Shown here: positions 41,296-49,451 of the stretch, piece by piece | Layout of the letters: each line of letters opens with the position of its first letter | Position numbering within the stretch: position 1 is the stretch's first letter | Position numbers and translations under genes: made by a program | Notes under the pieces: generated by a model | Databases searched by the model: none | What the model saw: the letters and a program-made list of their open reading frames with translations, nothing else | What the model was told of the DNA's origin: nothing | From: a virus | Virus record (IMG/VR): IMGVR_UViG_3300045135_002615 | Coordinates: 232,643-296,642 of that record | Strand: one strand, 5' to 3' | DNA length: 64,000 nucleotides

Positions 41296-41746
41296 GAGTG
41301 AGCATCTTGATGTAGAGGATCAAGGCGGCGAAGAACATCTGTGTGATGGCTAAGTCAAACACCGGTATCTTGAAGCCCTTTGAATAGCGACATATGTCGG
41401 AAGTCTCCCTTAAGGGTAATGATCCTCTAATGAGATCCACTACCGCCCCCGCGAAGAATATGTCCCAATACATGCTCCCTGTGTCCACACAGAATAGTAC
41501 ACAGCCGATTAGATTGGGTACTCTTGGGGCGATACTTACAAGGGCGTCTTGCTTGAGTGTAAGATTGCCCTCGTATAGATAGCTAACTGACCCATATACG
41601 AACCCAAGTTTAGGGTGTTTATGGGGATAAGGTTTAATACTCCATGAGGTGACCTCTTTGAATCTTTTAAGGGCGAGGAGGTGAGCACCTTCATGGATGT
41701 ACGTCCACGAGATGTATGTGATAAGTGCCATTAGGGTATAGAACAT
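41288..41746 (-). CDS. Membrane metalloprotease-like protein with HEGAH motif, 152 aa
   Basis: A hydrophobic first helix (FYTLMALITYISWTYI) runs straight into HEGAH (18-22), an HEXXH zinc motif at the end of a membrane helix, as in site-2 protease (M50) and DUF3267-type proteins. Two or three more membrane segments follow (LVSIAPRVPNLIGCVLFCV, then FDLAITQMFFAALILYI). It may cut membrane proteins or be an inactive relative. The ATG has AAGGAGAGC upstream. Phage copies are uncommon; the role is unknown. Confidence 0.72.
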   Translation of the reverse strand: MFYTLMALITYISWTYIHEGAHLLALKRFKEVTSWSIKPYPHKHPKLGFVYGSVSYLYEGNLTLKQDALVSIAPRVPNLIGCVLFCVDTGSMYWDIFFAGAVVDLIRGSLPLRETSDICRYSKGFKIPVFDLAITQMFFAALILYIKMLTLI

Positions 41747-41827
41747 AAGCTCTCCTTGTGGTATAAGGCTTTACTATCGGGGGGCTTGGTATAAATAAAC
41801 AACCCCCACAAACCTATGGAGAAACGC

Positions 41828-42832
41828 ATGAGCGATTTTACATTCACAAGAGGCACTTTCATTAAGCTCCGTGCCAACTCAGTCATCCACCTTGGTCGCC
41901 TTGAGCGTAACATCTATGAAGGTGATGTTGTTGAGTTTGACGGGCTTTCACTTAAGTTCAATGGTCAAGACATTGATATGCCAGAGCTCAAGGCGGGCAT
42001 CAAGCGTGGTTGGCTCTCTATCGTTGAAGAAAATGCCCAACCAGAGATCAAGAAGCCCGAAGTCAAGAAGGCTACCGAGATGCCTGTGCAGAAGGTGTAT
42101 GACGAGGAGAGGTCTGTAGCTGAGGTCACTGAGACCAAGCCATCGGAAGAGCCTAAAAAATTCCCCGTTGTGGTTCGTCAAGATGAGGATGGCATTGCTG
42201 TCGCCTCTATTGAGAGCAAGTCAGGTGCTGAGGTTTCCTCAGCTTCTTCTGCTTCTGACGGCATCTCAGAGTCACAGGGTGCTGATCCCGTAAGTACAAT
42301 CAAGCTCAAGACCGCTTCTAAGCAGAAGACTGTGATTAGTGAGGGTAGTCAAGCCTCTGCTGAGATCAGTCGTCTTGAGAACATCGAGGCTTCCGTGACA
42401 TCTCGTAAGGTTGAAGAGGGCATTGACCCTGTCCCCGTAGAGGAGGCTGTTCAGATCAATGATGAGGTAGACATTATTGAGGCACTCGCCACTCCTGAAG
42501 AGACCCCTTCTGAGGAGAACACCTCTCTTGAGCTCGAAGATGAGCCCACGTCTACTCCCGAAGAGGACGCGGCACTTGAGACCGCACAGCTCCTTCAAGC
42601 GATTGAGGGTGATGTTGACCCCTCTGTCGGTGCTGTAGCGATTGGTAAGGATGACTCCAAGATCAAGGTTCTCCCTGGTGGTATCGAGTGGGACACCTCA
42701 AAGCATTGGAGTAAGAGGGCTAAGATCGCTATGGACCTCTATGGTAACGATCCTGAGACCCTTGAGGCAATCAAGGCTGTAGAGACTAAGGGTGTGGTCG
42801 CTGCTATTGAGAAGGCAGTCGAGGAAGCCTAA
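41828..42832 (+). CDS. Probable virion protein with acidic linker, 334 aa
   Basis: The ATG at 41828 (MSDFTFTRGTFIKLRAN) has GGAG six bases upstream, better than ATG 41816. Residues 1-65 form a compact domain (RNIYEGDVVEFDGLSLKFN, then MPELKAGIKRGWLS), reminiscent of jumbo-phage structural proteins. Residues about 70-270 are an extended Glu/Ser/Pro/Thr-rich linker, and the last 55 residues are a folded tail (SKHWSKRAKIAMDLYGNDPE). TATAAATA at 41790-41797 equals the T4 late promoter box but stands alone here. A strong terminator follows the gene. Confidence 0.68.
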   Translation: MSDFTFTRGTFIKLRANSVIHLGRLERNIYEGDVVEFDGLSLKFNGQDIDMPELKAGIKRGWLSIVEENAQPEIKKPEVKKATEMPVQKVYDEERSVAEVTETKPSEEPKKFPVVVRQDEDGIAVASIESKSGAEVSSASSASDGISESQGADPVSTIKLKTASKQKTVISEGSQASAEISRLENIEASVTSRKVEEGIDPVPVEEAVQINDEVDIIEALATPEETPSEENTSLELEDEPTSTPEEDAALETAQLLQAIEGDVDPSVGAVAIGKDDSKIKVLPGGIEWDTSKHWSKRAKIAMDLYGNDPETLEAIKAVETKGVVAAIEKAVEEA

Positions 42833-42863
42833 AAAAACACACCCCATAGTTCGATTTGATATA

Positions 42864-42903
42864 AAGAGCCATAGGGTCATCAGACCTTGTGGCTCTTTTT
42901 TTT
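42864..42903 (+). terminator. Intrinsic terminator
   Basis: AAGAGCCA (42864-42871) pairs with TGGCTCTT (42890-42897), with an inner GGTC/GACC step, followed by a run of T to 42903. It ends the transcript of the 41828 gene. A CTGTTTATG element (42904-42912) for the next gene begins right after it. Confidence 0.88.
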
Positions 42904-42953
42904 CTGTTTATGAGCCACACCTTCATGACAAGCACACCATGAAAGAGTTACGC

Positions 42954-43379
42954 ATGAATAAAATTTTTGATCAATACGTCACCCCCACTCGTAGGGCTTT
43001 CTACAAACTTGAGCAAATGGGAGAGATGCCTGAGTTTGTACTAGAGGCAGAACGCATCTTTGAGCGTCATGTCCGTGAGATGGAGCGTCTAATGAGAATC
43101 CTCAAAATGGGTCAAAGGTACACGCTGTCTGAGCTAGATCAAATGGTCGAGTCAGTTATCTCGGACCCCTCGACACTTTCAAGAGCGAGGATTGTTATCA
43201 TCCGAGGTCAGCGTAAAATCCAATTAAGCTATGAGGCTGAACAGCTCCTTGTCCAAATTAAAAAGAACATCTTGGCTATTAAGGCTGTTCGAGAGGCTCA
43301 GTTTAAAAACCTAATGGATCTCCGTGAGCATCTCATCTCCGTTCTCAGCATCCTAGATCAGTTGTCTAGTTCTTTTTAA
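42954..43379 (+). CDS. Helical hypothetical protein, 141 aa
   Basis: The start at ATG 42954 (MNKIFDQYVTPTRRAFYKL) has AAGAG upstream; ATG 42939 is an alternative. The frame open further upstream runs through the terminator and is ignored. The product is almost entirely helical and charged (ERIFERHVREMERLMRILK, then EAEQLLVQIKKNILAIKAV). A TTCATG/CATGAA hairpin (42922-42943) lies in the leader. The family is not recognised. A virion or scaffold role is possible from context. Confidence 0.62.
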   Translation: MNKIFDQYVTPTRRAFYKLEQMGEMPEFVLEAERIFERHVREMERLMRILKMGQRYTLSELDQMVESVISDPSTLSRARIVIIRGQRKIQLSYEAEQLLVQIKKNILAIKAVREAQFKNLMDLREHLISVLSILDQLSSSF

Positions 43380-43755
43380 GGCTACGCCAAACCGAGCGAT
43401 ACGCTTCTAGATAAGTATCAAGGCGGTCTGTTAGACATGAGGCATCTCCGAAGTATATCGGGATGTCTAGTCTCAGACCGCCTTCTTCGTTTTCTGGGTG
43501 GATTATGATGAGGATCATCTTGATCTCTAACTTCAAAGTGATCCGAACATCCTCATGTATCCAATAGGGGTTGCCTTCATCAAAGACCCCCTCCGCCATA
43601 CCGCACTCAAAGTTGATCTGATCTACAATCCTTATGAGTGGGTTGTAGCTCAGGGGAGTATTTTGACTACCTTGATTGTGTTGGCTCTGTCTCCACTCGT
43701 CAAAGACGTTGGGGATGACCCTACGCTTGCCCTCAATCTTTTTTGTCAGATACAT
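43366..43755 (-). CDS. GKR-family paralogue, 129 aa
   Basis: The N-terminus MYLTKKIEGKRRVIPN carries the family signature (aromatic, K/T, I, GKR) and the C-terminus LDTYLEAYRSVWRSLKKN matches the LLxxFRxxWR tail of the proteins at 48043-50300. The middle has beta-type IRITLKLEIKMILIIIHPE. It is the last gene of a minus-strand operon of overlapping genes, starting with the SbcC-like ATPase. The family is not recognised. Confidence 0.65.
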   Translation of the reverse strand: MYLTKKIEGKRRVIPNVFDEWRQSQHNQGSQNTPLSYNPLIRIVDQINFECGMAEGVFDEGNPYWIHEDVRITLKLEIKMILIIIHPENEEGGLRLDIPIYFGDASCLTDRLDTYLEAYRSVWRSLKKN

Positions 43756-44086
43756 GGGCTAACCATACTTCTCTAAAGTCGTCCATGAACTTAGTGCAGA
43801 AAACTTTGAAGGAGGTAGAGTCGGACCCTTTGATGTGGTTCTCATAGCTAATCGACCATCTCCATGTGATGTCTCGATCTATGGTCACCTGCCAATTAAG
43901 AGGGTAAACCTTCCCCCTGAAGATAACACCTCCAACATGGTGTTCAGGAGATTGAAGGGTGAGGTTAAGTTCCTCTAAAAAGGTCTTAGTCTCTTCCCTT
44001 GCATATTGGTGGTTCTTGTAGACTTCATTACAATCTCTTGTAGTGAGTACTCTTACCCCATCTTCCATTGTAGTCCACTTACTCAT
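43733..44086 (-). CDS. GKR-family paralogue, 117 aa
   Basis: The start MSKWTTMEDGVRVLTT corresponds to MSKWTEIVDGKRVAIQ of the 48978 protein, and the end FMDDFREVWLAH matches the family tail. It overlaps both neighbours (23 bp downstream, 8 bp upstream), so it is translationally coupled. Central strands (YPLNWQVTIDRDITWRWSIS) suggest a small beta-sheet fold. The function is unknown. Confidence 0.66.
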   Translation of the reverse strand: MSKWTTMEDGVRVLTTRDCNEVYKNHQYAREETKTFLEELNLTLQSPEHHVGGVIFRGKVYPLNWQVTIDRDITWRWSISYENHIKGSDSTSFKVFCTKFMDDFREVWLAHVSDKKD

Positions 44087-44519
44087 CTACGAACCCTAGT
44101 CCTCTCCTCGTGTTGTGGATCACGGGGAAACATCGCTCACCGATCAAGATGAGTGTGCCTAAGAGGGAAGGGTCTTTAGGGTGAGCGATGAGCCCATCTA
44201 CAACGCCCTCTTCAATCCCCATGTTCTCAAGGCTCTTTAAGGCATCTTCCTCTGAGCGATGATGTATCTCCCACTTCTCTTGGTCACCTCTCTCCTTAAC
44301 CATATCAAGCATGGCTTTGATGACTTCTTCGGGGGTAGCTTCCATACCCCATGTGAGTACAGTCTCTCGGTTAGAGGGTTCCTCTACCCATTTGAGTAGC
44401 TTCTCACCTTTAGGGTCTCCTACGAGGAGGGGCTTACACAGAGGAGGTACGTTGACTTCAAGGAATAGGGGGGTGTTCTTATTCCCCGTCATCTTCACGA
44501 TCTCTAACATCTTCATCAT
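44079..44519 (-). CDS. Hypothetical protein, 146 aa
   Basis: The start is uncertain: ATG 44519 (MMKMLEIVKMTGNKN) or one of the next Met residues, as no strong ribosome binding site is seen and the gene begins inside its neighbour. The product is acidic with a Pro-rich front (EVNVPPLCKPLLVGDPKGE) and a helical middle (ATPEEVIKAMLDMVKERG). The family is not recognised. It lies in the operon downstream of the SbcC-like gene. Confidence 0.58.
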   Translation of the reverse strand: MMKMLEIVKMTGNKNTPLFLEVNVPPLCKPLLVGDPKGEKLLKWVEEPSNRETVLTWGMEATPEEVIKAMLDMVKERGDQEKWEIHHRSEEDALKSLENMGIEEGVVDGLIAHPKDPSLLGTLILIGERCFPVIHNTRRGLGFVDE

Positions 44520-44895
44520 CTTCTTCTTGTGAGAGCACCCATAGCAGAGCGGCTACATCAGGGTACTTGGTTGCGATCTGACCCAGGTCTCCCTCATTTA
44601 GGAGCTTGTCAAACTCTTCTTCAAAGGAGTTCTCAATCTCCTCTTTTGAGCGGAAGGGTTTGAAGAAGGGGCATGTGTTGGGTACGGAAGGGTCACAGAT
44701 AGTACCTTCCCATTCTCTAGGTTTATCTGCTTCAAGCAAACAGACATGAAACAAAGGCTCTGAGGCGTTACCCCTAACGAGTCCTGAGTGTTTGCAGTTG
44801 CAAGGTTTCTTAGACGTGCCTGTCCTCACCGCCTTCTGTAAGAGTCGGTGTCTGACTTGCTTGAGCTTGTGTTTGATAGCACCGATCTTTTTCAT
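44479..44895 (-). CDS. Cysteine-rich, probably zinc-binding protein, 138 aa
   Basis: Cys and His are spaced like a metal site: KPCNCKHSG, FHVCLLE, TICDPSVPNTCPFFKPF. The N-terminus is basic (KKIGAIKHKLKQVRHRLLQK) and the C-terminus strongly acidic (SQEEDDEDVRDREDDGE). The start overlaps the end of the SbcC-like gene as ATGA. It may be a partner of that ATPase in DNA processing, which is inference. The family is not recognised. Confidence 0.63.
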   Translation of the reverse strand: MKKIGAIKHKLKQVRHRLLQKAVRTGTSKKPCNCKHSGLVRGNASEPLFHVCLLEADKPREWEGTICDPSVPNTCPFFKPFRSKEEIENSFEEEFDKLLNEGDLGQIATKYPDVAALLWVLSQEEDDEDVRDREDDGE

Positions 44896-45512
44896 TTGAT
44901 TCTCTTTAGCTTAGCTCCATGCTTGGAGGGGCTGATGCGATAACCTATATCAGCACCTTCAGCAATACTGCTGTCGTGTGTGATACATAGGATGTCCATC
45001 TCTAATCTCTTACAGAGTACCTTTAGGAAGTCAACCAAGATGTCTACACGATCCCCATCTACGGCAGGGAACGTCTCATCGAGGATAAGCAAGGGGCGGA
45101 GACCCCTCTTTAAGATCAGCGACACACGCAGTAAGAGACTTTGGATTGTTGTGACTGCTCCGCCAAAGGCATCCAGCCCATCGCCTTCAATCTCTAACCC
45201 ATCTTTACCTTTAAAGGTAGTACGCAACTTGACCGCGACCTTACCCCTCACCTTTGTCACCTCTGCGGTCAAACCCACCTCTTGCTCTGGGAAGATCGCT
45301 TTCAAACCTTCTTCCAACAAAGAGATATAGGTCTTAACCCCACGCTCTACTTCATCTTCCGCTAGGGTATCGAGAATAGCCCCTGCTTCTGTTTTTTGGT
45401 CTAGGTCTATGTCAAGGTATGCGATCTCTTTTTCGAGGTCTTTAATGCGTGCTTCTGTGGCTTCTTTAAGTGTCTGTAAACGATATAGTCTTGATGACAG
45501 GTTGTGGCTCAT
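44892..45512 (-). CDS. C-terminal half of a SbcC/Rad50-like ATPase, 206 aa
   Basis: Residues 10-75 are coiled coil. Residues about 110-206 hold the C-terminal ABC-ATPase lobe of SbcC/RecN-type proteins: a signature-like DAFGGAVTTIQSLLLRVSL (114-132), Walker B PLLILDETFPAVD (140-152) and H-loop ILCITHDSS (175-183). No Walker A motif or N-terminal lobe is present, so it must pair with another protein or act differently. The ATG follows CGGAGTCCCT, and AGGGAC/GTCCCT (45513-45518 with 45533-45538) can pair around the ribosome binding site. It heads the five-gene operon down to 43366. Confidence 0.78.
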   Translation of the reverse strand: MSHNLSSRLYRLQTLKEATEARIKDLEKEIAYLDIDLDQKTEAGAILDTLAEDEVERGVKTYISLLEEGLKAIFPEQEVGLTAEVTKVRGKVAVKLRTTFKGKDGLEIEGDGLDAFGGAVTTIQSLLLRVSLILKRGLRPLLILDETFPAVDGDRVDILVDFLKVLCKRLEMDILCITHDSSIAEGADIGYRISPSKHGAKLKRIK

Positions 45513-45550
45513 AGGGACTCCGATTTAGTTGTGTCCCTCTGTTATACAAT

Positions 45551-45889
45551 CTATCCAACACCATAGGCGTATGTGTATGATCGACAAGCCAATACGCCCT
45601 GCTCATTCTCATACAAGTGAGTCGTGTCATCCCAATCTTCAATATTGAAGTTGCTCTCAATCACTTGATAGTCAGGACTCAATAACAACCGAGCGTCCTC
45701 ATCGTTCTCGGCTTCAATATACGCATGTACACAGAGTCCTGTACCCTTCAAGTAGATCAGCTCTACGAGTACAAGGAACTCTGATTGTGGGAAGCTAGAC
45801 TTGATTGCACTTTTGAAAGTAGACTCAAGTTCTCTAAGCCTCCCTTCATACTCAGTTAGGGCGGCGTCTACAAAAGCTGAAGGGTTCAT
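45551..45889 (-). CDS. Hypothetical acidic protein, 112 aa
   Basis: An N-terminal helix (DAALTEYEGRLRELESTFKSA) is followed by strands (EFLVLVELIYLKGTGLCVHAY) and an acidic C-terminal half rich in Asp and Tyr. The family is not recognised. AAGGAG lies close before the ATG. The upstream 126 bp hold a bidirectional terminator and a small plus-strand frame. Confidence 0.6.
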   Translation of the reverse strand: MNPSAFVDAALTEYEGRLRELESTFKSAIKSSFPQSEFLVLVELIYLKGTGLCVHAYIEAENDEDARLLLSPDYQVIESNFNIEDWDDTTHLYENEQGVLACRSYTYAYGVG

Positions 45890-45959
45890 GCCTCACTCCT
45901 TATTAAGTGACATATGAGTAACACATGCTAAGGAGGTCGATATGAATAGATCAAGTAAG

Positions 45960-45991
45960 AAAAAAAAAGGTGTCCGCAAAGACACCTTTTT
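45960..45991. terminator. Bidirectional terminator after the clamp gene
   Basis: GGTGTC (45968-45973) pairs with GACACC (45980-45985) across CGCAAA, with eight A before and six T after. On the minus strand it ends the sliding-clamp transcript; it would also stop plus-strand read-through. Confidence 0.88.
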
Positions 45992-46015
45992 TCTATGCTT
46001 GACAGATGGTGGTTT

Positions 46016-47227
46016 TTACATCATCCAACCGATAACCGCTACTGTCTGAACACCTGCGGTAGAAGCACCCTTGAAGACCATGTAACCCTTGTTGCCCTCT
46101 TGGTTGCAACCAATGACCACATTGTCACCCATTGTCTCAATAGCACGCTTCATGTTCAAGTAGTTGAACTTGAACTCAGGGATGTCATCGCCCTCTGCTT
46201 GAGTATTGAGGCGAGAGTGGTACATGAGATCACCTGGATCAGTAATGTCCTCAGCGTTCTCAACATTGAACTCAGGAACCTCAAGTGTGTACGAGAGAGT
46301 ACCCTTGCCACTATTGGGCTTCATCTCCAAGCAAGGAGCACCCATATCACCCTCTGCATGTGAGAAGGTGACCCTAAGGTCGGTGGCGTCAGCACCGGCG
46401 GACAAGAAGTTAATCCCTGTCATGATGCTGTTCTTGCTAACACGCCATACACGGCGAGGAGTCCAATCAAAAGCCTCTGCATACTGAGTCATCATAGCGG
46501 GGAAGGTGTGAGGGAGATCCATTGTCCCAAACACAGCACCATCCTCTGCACGATAGAACGTAGCAGAACCGCCCTTAAGAACCTCAATCACATTACCCTC
46601 ATAAGCCTTCAAGAACTTCATAAGAGGGGCGATGTCCTTGTGGTGGAGCTTAATGTCAAGACCTTTGAACTCCTCATGGCGAGCAACAGAGAGTGAAAAC
46701 CCATCACAGGCGAACGCATCCCCGCTCTCTTGAATGACGAGCATGGCGAGCTCAGGGCGGCGATTGTCGTCTTGTGAAACATAACCCTTCAAGTTGTTGA
46801 GTGTGTCATAGAGCACAGATGAGGAGATGTCCTTAACCTTCTCCGCCTCTTCGAGCTTCTCCATCCATGAAGGGAATGCCTCTGGGTCAAGACTGCTCAG
46901 AGTAAGAGAGCCGTTCTTGCTCTTAATACTCACCTCGCCCTGCTCATCCTCCTCCTCGCTGTGGGTGATCTCAAGGACACCGCTCGTAGCGGAGATCGCC
47001 TTCAAGATACGCTTACCATCAAGGCTGAACGAACTGCTGTCTTGAATGGTAGCCCCCGAAAGAGGGATCTTTGAGAAGATACGAGGAGGAGAACAAGAGA
47101 GTACTGACGCCCCGCTCCCTTCACGGACAAAAACAAAGTGTGACGTGATGTCTGAAGAAGTACCGAGTGTGCTTTGGCTGATCCCAAGTGTCTCTTTGAG
47201 ATCGGGTGTTGAAATGGTGACCTTCAT
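46016..47227 (-). CDS. Beta-sliding-clamp-like protein, 403 aa
   Basis: The length and layout fit a DnaN-type clamp (about 370-400 aa). A central RRPELAMLVIQESGDAFACDGFSLSVARH matches the family segment that ends in vATDGyRL. The N-terminal third has FSLDGKRILKAISATSGVLEI, like a first clamp domain, and the C-terminus GCNQEGNKGYMVFKG...VQTVAVIGWMM fits the last strands. Divergence is strong, so the call is by pattern only. A clamp would tether the phage polymerase (outside this window). It has its own terminator at 45960-45991. Confidence 0.72.
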   Translation of the reverse strand: MKVTISTPDLKETLGISQSTLGTSSDITSHFVFVREGSGASVLSCSPPRIFSKIPLSGATIQDSSSFSLDGKRILKAISATSGVLEITHSEEEDEQGEVSIKSKNGSLTLSSLDPEAFPSWMEKLEEAEKVKDISSSVLYDTLNNLKGYVSQDDNRRPELAMLVIQESGDAFACDGFSLSVARHEEFKGLDIKLHHKDIAPLMKFLKAYEGNVIEVLKGGSATFYRAEDGAVFGTMDLPHTFPAMMTQYAEAFDWTPRRVWRVSKNSIMTGINFLSAGADATDLRVTFSHAEGDMGAPCLEMKPNSGKGTLSYTLEVPEFNVENAEDITDPGDLMYHSRLNTQAEGDDIPEFKFNYLNMKRAIETMGDNVVIGCNQEGNKGYMVFKGASTAGVQTVAVIGWMM

Positions 47228-47316
47228 GTGAGGTGATTCCTTTCCATTTGGTTAAAGTCAGAACCCGCGTCAGTGTACCACATCAACGGGCATGTCTCGC
47301 TTATATTAAGCAAGCA

Positions 47317-47345
47317 CAAAAAAAGCCCCTCATCTCTGAGGAGCT
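47317..47345 (-). terminator. Intrinsic terminator of the 48002-47350 operon
   Basis: On the minus strand AGCTCCTCA (47345-47337), GAGA loop, TGAGGGGCT (47332-47324), then seven or eight T. It follows directly after the stop at 47350. The rest of 47228-47349 holds the clamp leader; no clear promoter is seen. Confidence 0.87.
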
Positions 47346-47349
47346 TTGC

Positions 47350-47742
47350 TCATTGGGTGACCCTGTGCCTAAGAATCTTGGTCATTTCCATGACCCGCTC
47401 AAGATTGTGCATGAGTCTTATTCGCCTGTGTCTTGTCTCTTCTTTCAGTCCTTCGTGACTTTCCCTCATCAAGATGGAGATGAAGGCTCTGTTCACTTCT
47501 TTGGTCTCCAACCATGTCTGATAAATACCATCATACAAGAGGCGGTGTTTGTTTCGGTCAACTACACCCATTAATGTCTCAAGGGTTTTTACTGTCTCTT
47601 TAATCTTCGACTCAATGTCCACATTATACGGGTATTCATTAAGAAGGGGAGAGGCTTGGGGGTGATGGTAAGTGTCTTTTGAAGGAGTGAGTGACATGGC
47701 ACCGATCAAGGTCAATGCCGTTAAGCAGTAGACCCATCTCAT
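47350..47742 (-). CDS. Signal-anchored helical protein, 130 aa
   Basis: MRWVYCLTALTLIGAMSLTPS is a signal peptide or membrane anchor. The mature 110 residues are helical and charged (VDIESKIKETVKTLETLMG, then RHRRIRLMHNLERVMEMTK), like inner spanins or other periplasmic coiled coils. It overlaps the upstream 87-aa coiled-coil gene by ATGA. The pair could be a spanin-like lysis unit, but no proof is visible. Confidence 0.66.
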   Translation of the reverse strand: MRWVYCLTALTLIGAMSLTPSKDTYHHPQASPLLNEYPYNVDIESKIKETVKTLETLMGVVDRNKHRLLYDGIYQTWLETKEVNRAFISILMRESHEGLKEETRHRRIRLMHNLERVMEMTKILRHRVTQ

Positions 47743-48002
47743 AGGTTCTCAATCCTTGACTCAATCCTTGAGATCACTTCATCAGCTTCGTTAAGTGCTA
47801 CCTTAAGTTCCTCAACCATGCGGTTACGCTCAGAGGTCAACCTCTCAATCTCTTCCTTCAATCTATCAGGGTCGATGCCTTTACCCCTTAAGCGTTGGTC
47901 TAGCTGGGCTAGATTTGCAGTCGCGGCTTCTAGCTTTCCGAGTAGGCGTTCTTTACGCCTTTCGAGGTCAGCCTTCTTTTGAGCGAGTTCTTGCAGGTTC
48001 AT
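47739..48002 (-). CDS. Coiled-coil protein, 87 aa
   Basis: Almost every residue fits a continuous heptad coiled coil (LAQKKADLERRKERLLGKL, then LKEEIERLTSERNRMVEELK). No signal or membrane segment. The ATG follows AAAGGAGCTAAC. Its stop overlaps the next gene. Function unknown; likely a binding partner of the anchored protein that follows. Confidence 0.68.
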   Translation of the reverse strand: MNLQELAQKKADLERRKERLLGKLEAATANLAQLDQRLRGKGIDPDRLKEEIERLTSERNRMVEELKVALNEADEVISRIESRIENL

Positions 48003-48042
48003 GTTAGCTCCTTTGTTGGGTGTTACCTGTACACACCTTATA

Positions 48043-48573
48043 CTAAGATGCCCGATACCCTTCGCGGAAGAAATCTAACACCATGTCCAACAAGGTTGTG
48101 AAGCTCCTCGGAGAGTCTACATTTAGAATCAGATGGTTTACGATCTCGCCCTTGCTGTACTTATGGAAGGTAGCGGTGAACCTCGCATCGTTCGGTGAGT
48201 GAGATGGGACTAGAATCAAAGCGGTGGGGTCGAAGTACAAGCAAAGGGTATAGACATCCGACCCCTCAGCGTGTCGAGCTACTCCGACCACAGTCAAGTC
48301 CTCATCTTTGTAGATATCCTGGTCGAACTCAAGTACCTTGTCTCGTCCCGTTTCGTCTTTAAGTTTGCGTCCGTATGGGTGTGCGAGGGTAGGGGAGAAC
48401 CCTGTGTAGGTTGATAGGTTACACTCAACCATCGCTTCCCACCACGCTTGTTGGAGGTTCTCTGACATTTTATTTGTTTGACAGAAGACCTCGTAGTTGT
48501 CGAACCTATGCCACCAAGAACCTTCACGGGCGACTCTCTTACCCTCTACAATCTCAGTCCAATTGTTTGACAC
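48043..48573 (-). CDS. GKR-family paralogue, 176 aa
   Basis: The start is GTG at 48573 (SNNWTEIVEGKRVARE) with TAGGAGAGC upstream. It is the longest of the tandem set. Shared signatures are W-T-E-I-x-x-GKR at the front and LLDMVLDFFREGYRAS at the end. The middle has strands DLTVVGVARHAEG and VYTLCLYFDPTALILVPS. It is last in a chain of five overlapping minus-strand paralogues. The family is not recognised. Confidence 0.7.
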   Translation of the reverse strand: MSNNWTEIVEGKRVAREGSWWHRFDNYEVFCQTNKMSENLQQAWWEAMVECNLSTYTGFSPTLAHPYGRKLKDETGRDKVLEFDQDIYKDEDLTVVGVARHAEGSDVYTLCLYFDPTALILVPSHSPNDARFTATFHKYSKGEIVNHLILNVDSPRSFTTLLDMVLDFFREGYRAS

Positions 48574-48991
48574 TCTTTTGCTCTCCTAAGTAGTATTGTC
48601 TAAACCCATCAAGTATCTCGTCTAGTAATTTTGAACCCACCCACCCATTGTGTTTGATTCGGTGTATACGAGTGTGTGATGACTTTCGAGCTCCTTGGAC
48701 CCACTCCATTCGGAGCTCTACATCAAGTTGATGCTCATACACTCTCATGAAGTAGGTCGTTCCTTCTGAATGTATGAGCATTGCCCCTACGATCTTTGCA
48801 TTAGGTATGAAGATATAGTCATTCTTGAGCAAGTCGCTTTTCTCGGATAGCTCAACCGTGAGCTTTTGAGGGAACTCAATCCCTATAAACAAGGGTACGA
48901 AGTGAGCCTCAGCTAGTGCATCAGGGAGTTCCTCCCATCTTGAAAAGTTTATGGCTCTCCTCTTACCGTCTATGATTTTAGTATACGTCAC
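48554..48991 (-). CDS. GKR-family paralogue, 145 aa
   Basis: The start GTG at 48991 (VTYTKIIDGKRRAINF) is chosen because it lines up with its paralogues and has AGAGG upstream; the frame itself is open to 49039. The end KLLDEILDGFRQYYLGE is the family tail. Central strands EGTTYFMRVYEHQLDVELR recur in the siblings. It overlaps both neighbouring paralogues. Confidence 0.66.
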   Translation of the reverse strand: MTYTKIIDGKRRAINFSRWEELPDALAEAHFVPLFIGIEFPQKLTVELSEKSDLLKNDYIFIPNAKIVGAMLIHSEGTTYFMRVYEHQLDVELRMEWVQGARKSSHTRIHRIKHNGWVGSKLLDEILDGFRQYYLGEQKSVKQLD

Positions 48992-49451
48992 TTGACTCAA
49001 CCTCTCTCCAATAGTCTCGGAAGATTTCAAGCAGCTCATCTAGGTACAAGGTGAACGACCCGTCAGAGAGGACGAATGTTCTCTCCATGTACATCATAGA
49101 CTCTCGCTCAGGTCTCCAACTGAGTTTGATCAGTCTGCCCTGACCTAGATATACTCTCAGCAAGAACACCTTTTTATTGTGTGTCAGCTTCATTGCTGCA
49201 AATATCCTTTGACTTGGATCAAGTGTCATCGCATCAACATGAGCCCATAAATACCTTTTACTGAGGTCAGCCAGCTTAATAGGGAACTCGATGTCAGGTG
49301 TAATGATCTTAAAGTTGGCTTCTTCAAGGGCTTCTTTTAGAGCGATGTGGATTCTAATTGCCACACCTTTCCTGAACACTTGATGGCTGTTCCACAGTAG
49401 TCCTTGGATGGCAACCCGCTTACCATCTACAATCTCAGTCCACTTACTCAT
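48978..49451 (-). CDS. GKR-family paralogue, 157 aa
   Basis: MSKWTEIVDGKRVAIQGLLW at the start and YLDELLEIFRDYWREVESS at the end are the clearest examples of the family signature. The middle has FAAMKLTHNKKVFLLRVYL. The ATG has GGAG upstream and overlaps the upstream stop as ATGA. Coupled translation along the whole array suggests that the products are needed together or that the array grew by tandem duplication. Confidence 0.72.
   Translation of the reverse strand: MSKWTEIVDGKRVAIQGLLWNSHQVFRKGVAIRIHIALKEALEEANFKIITPDIEFPIKLADLSKRYLWAHVDAMTLDPSQRIFAAMKLTHNKKVFLLRVYLGQGRLIKLSWRPERESMMYMERTFVLSDGSFTLYLDELLEIFRDYWREVESSDVY

Noticed and set aside
41790-41797. TATAAATA, identical to the T4 late promoter box
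   Set aside because: It occurs before one gene only, and the other leaders use a different CKTTTAT-like element. I keep it as a note, not a promoter call.
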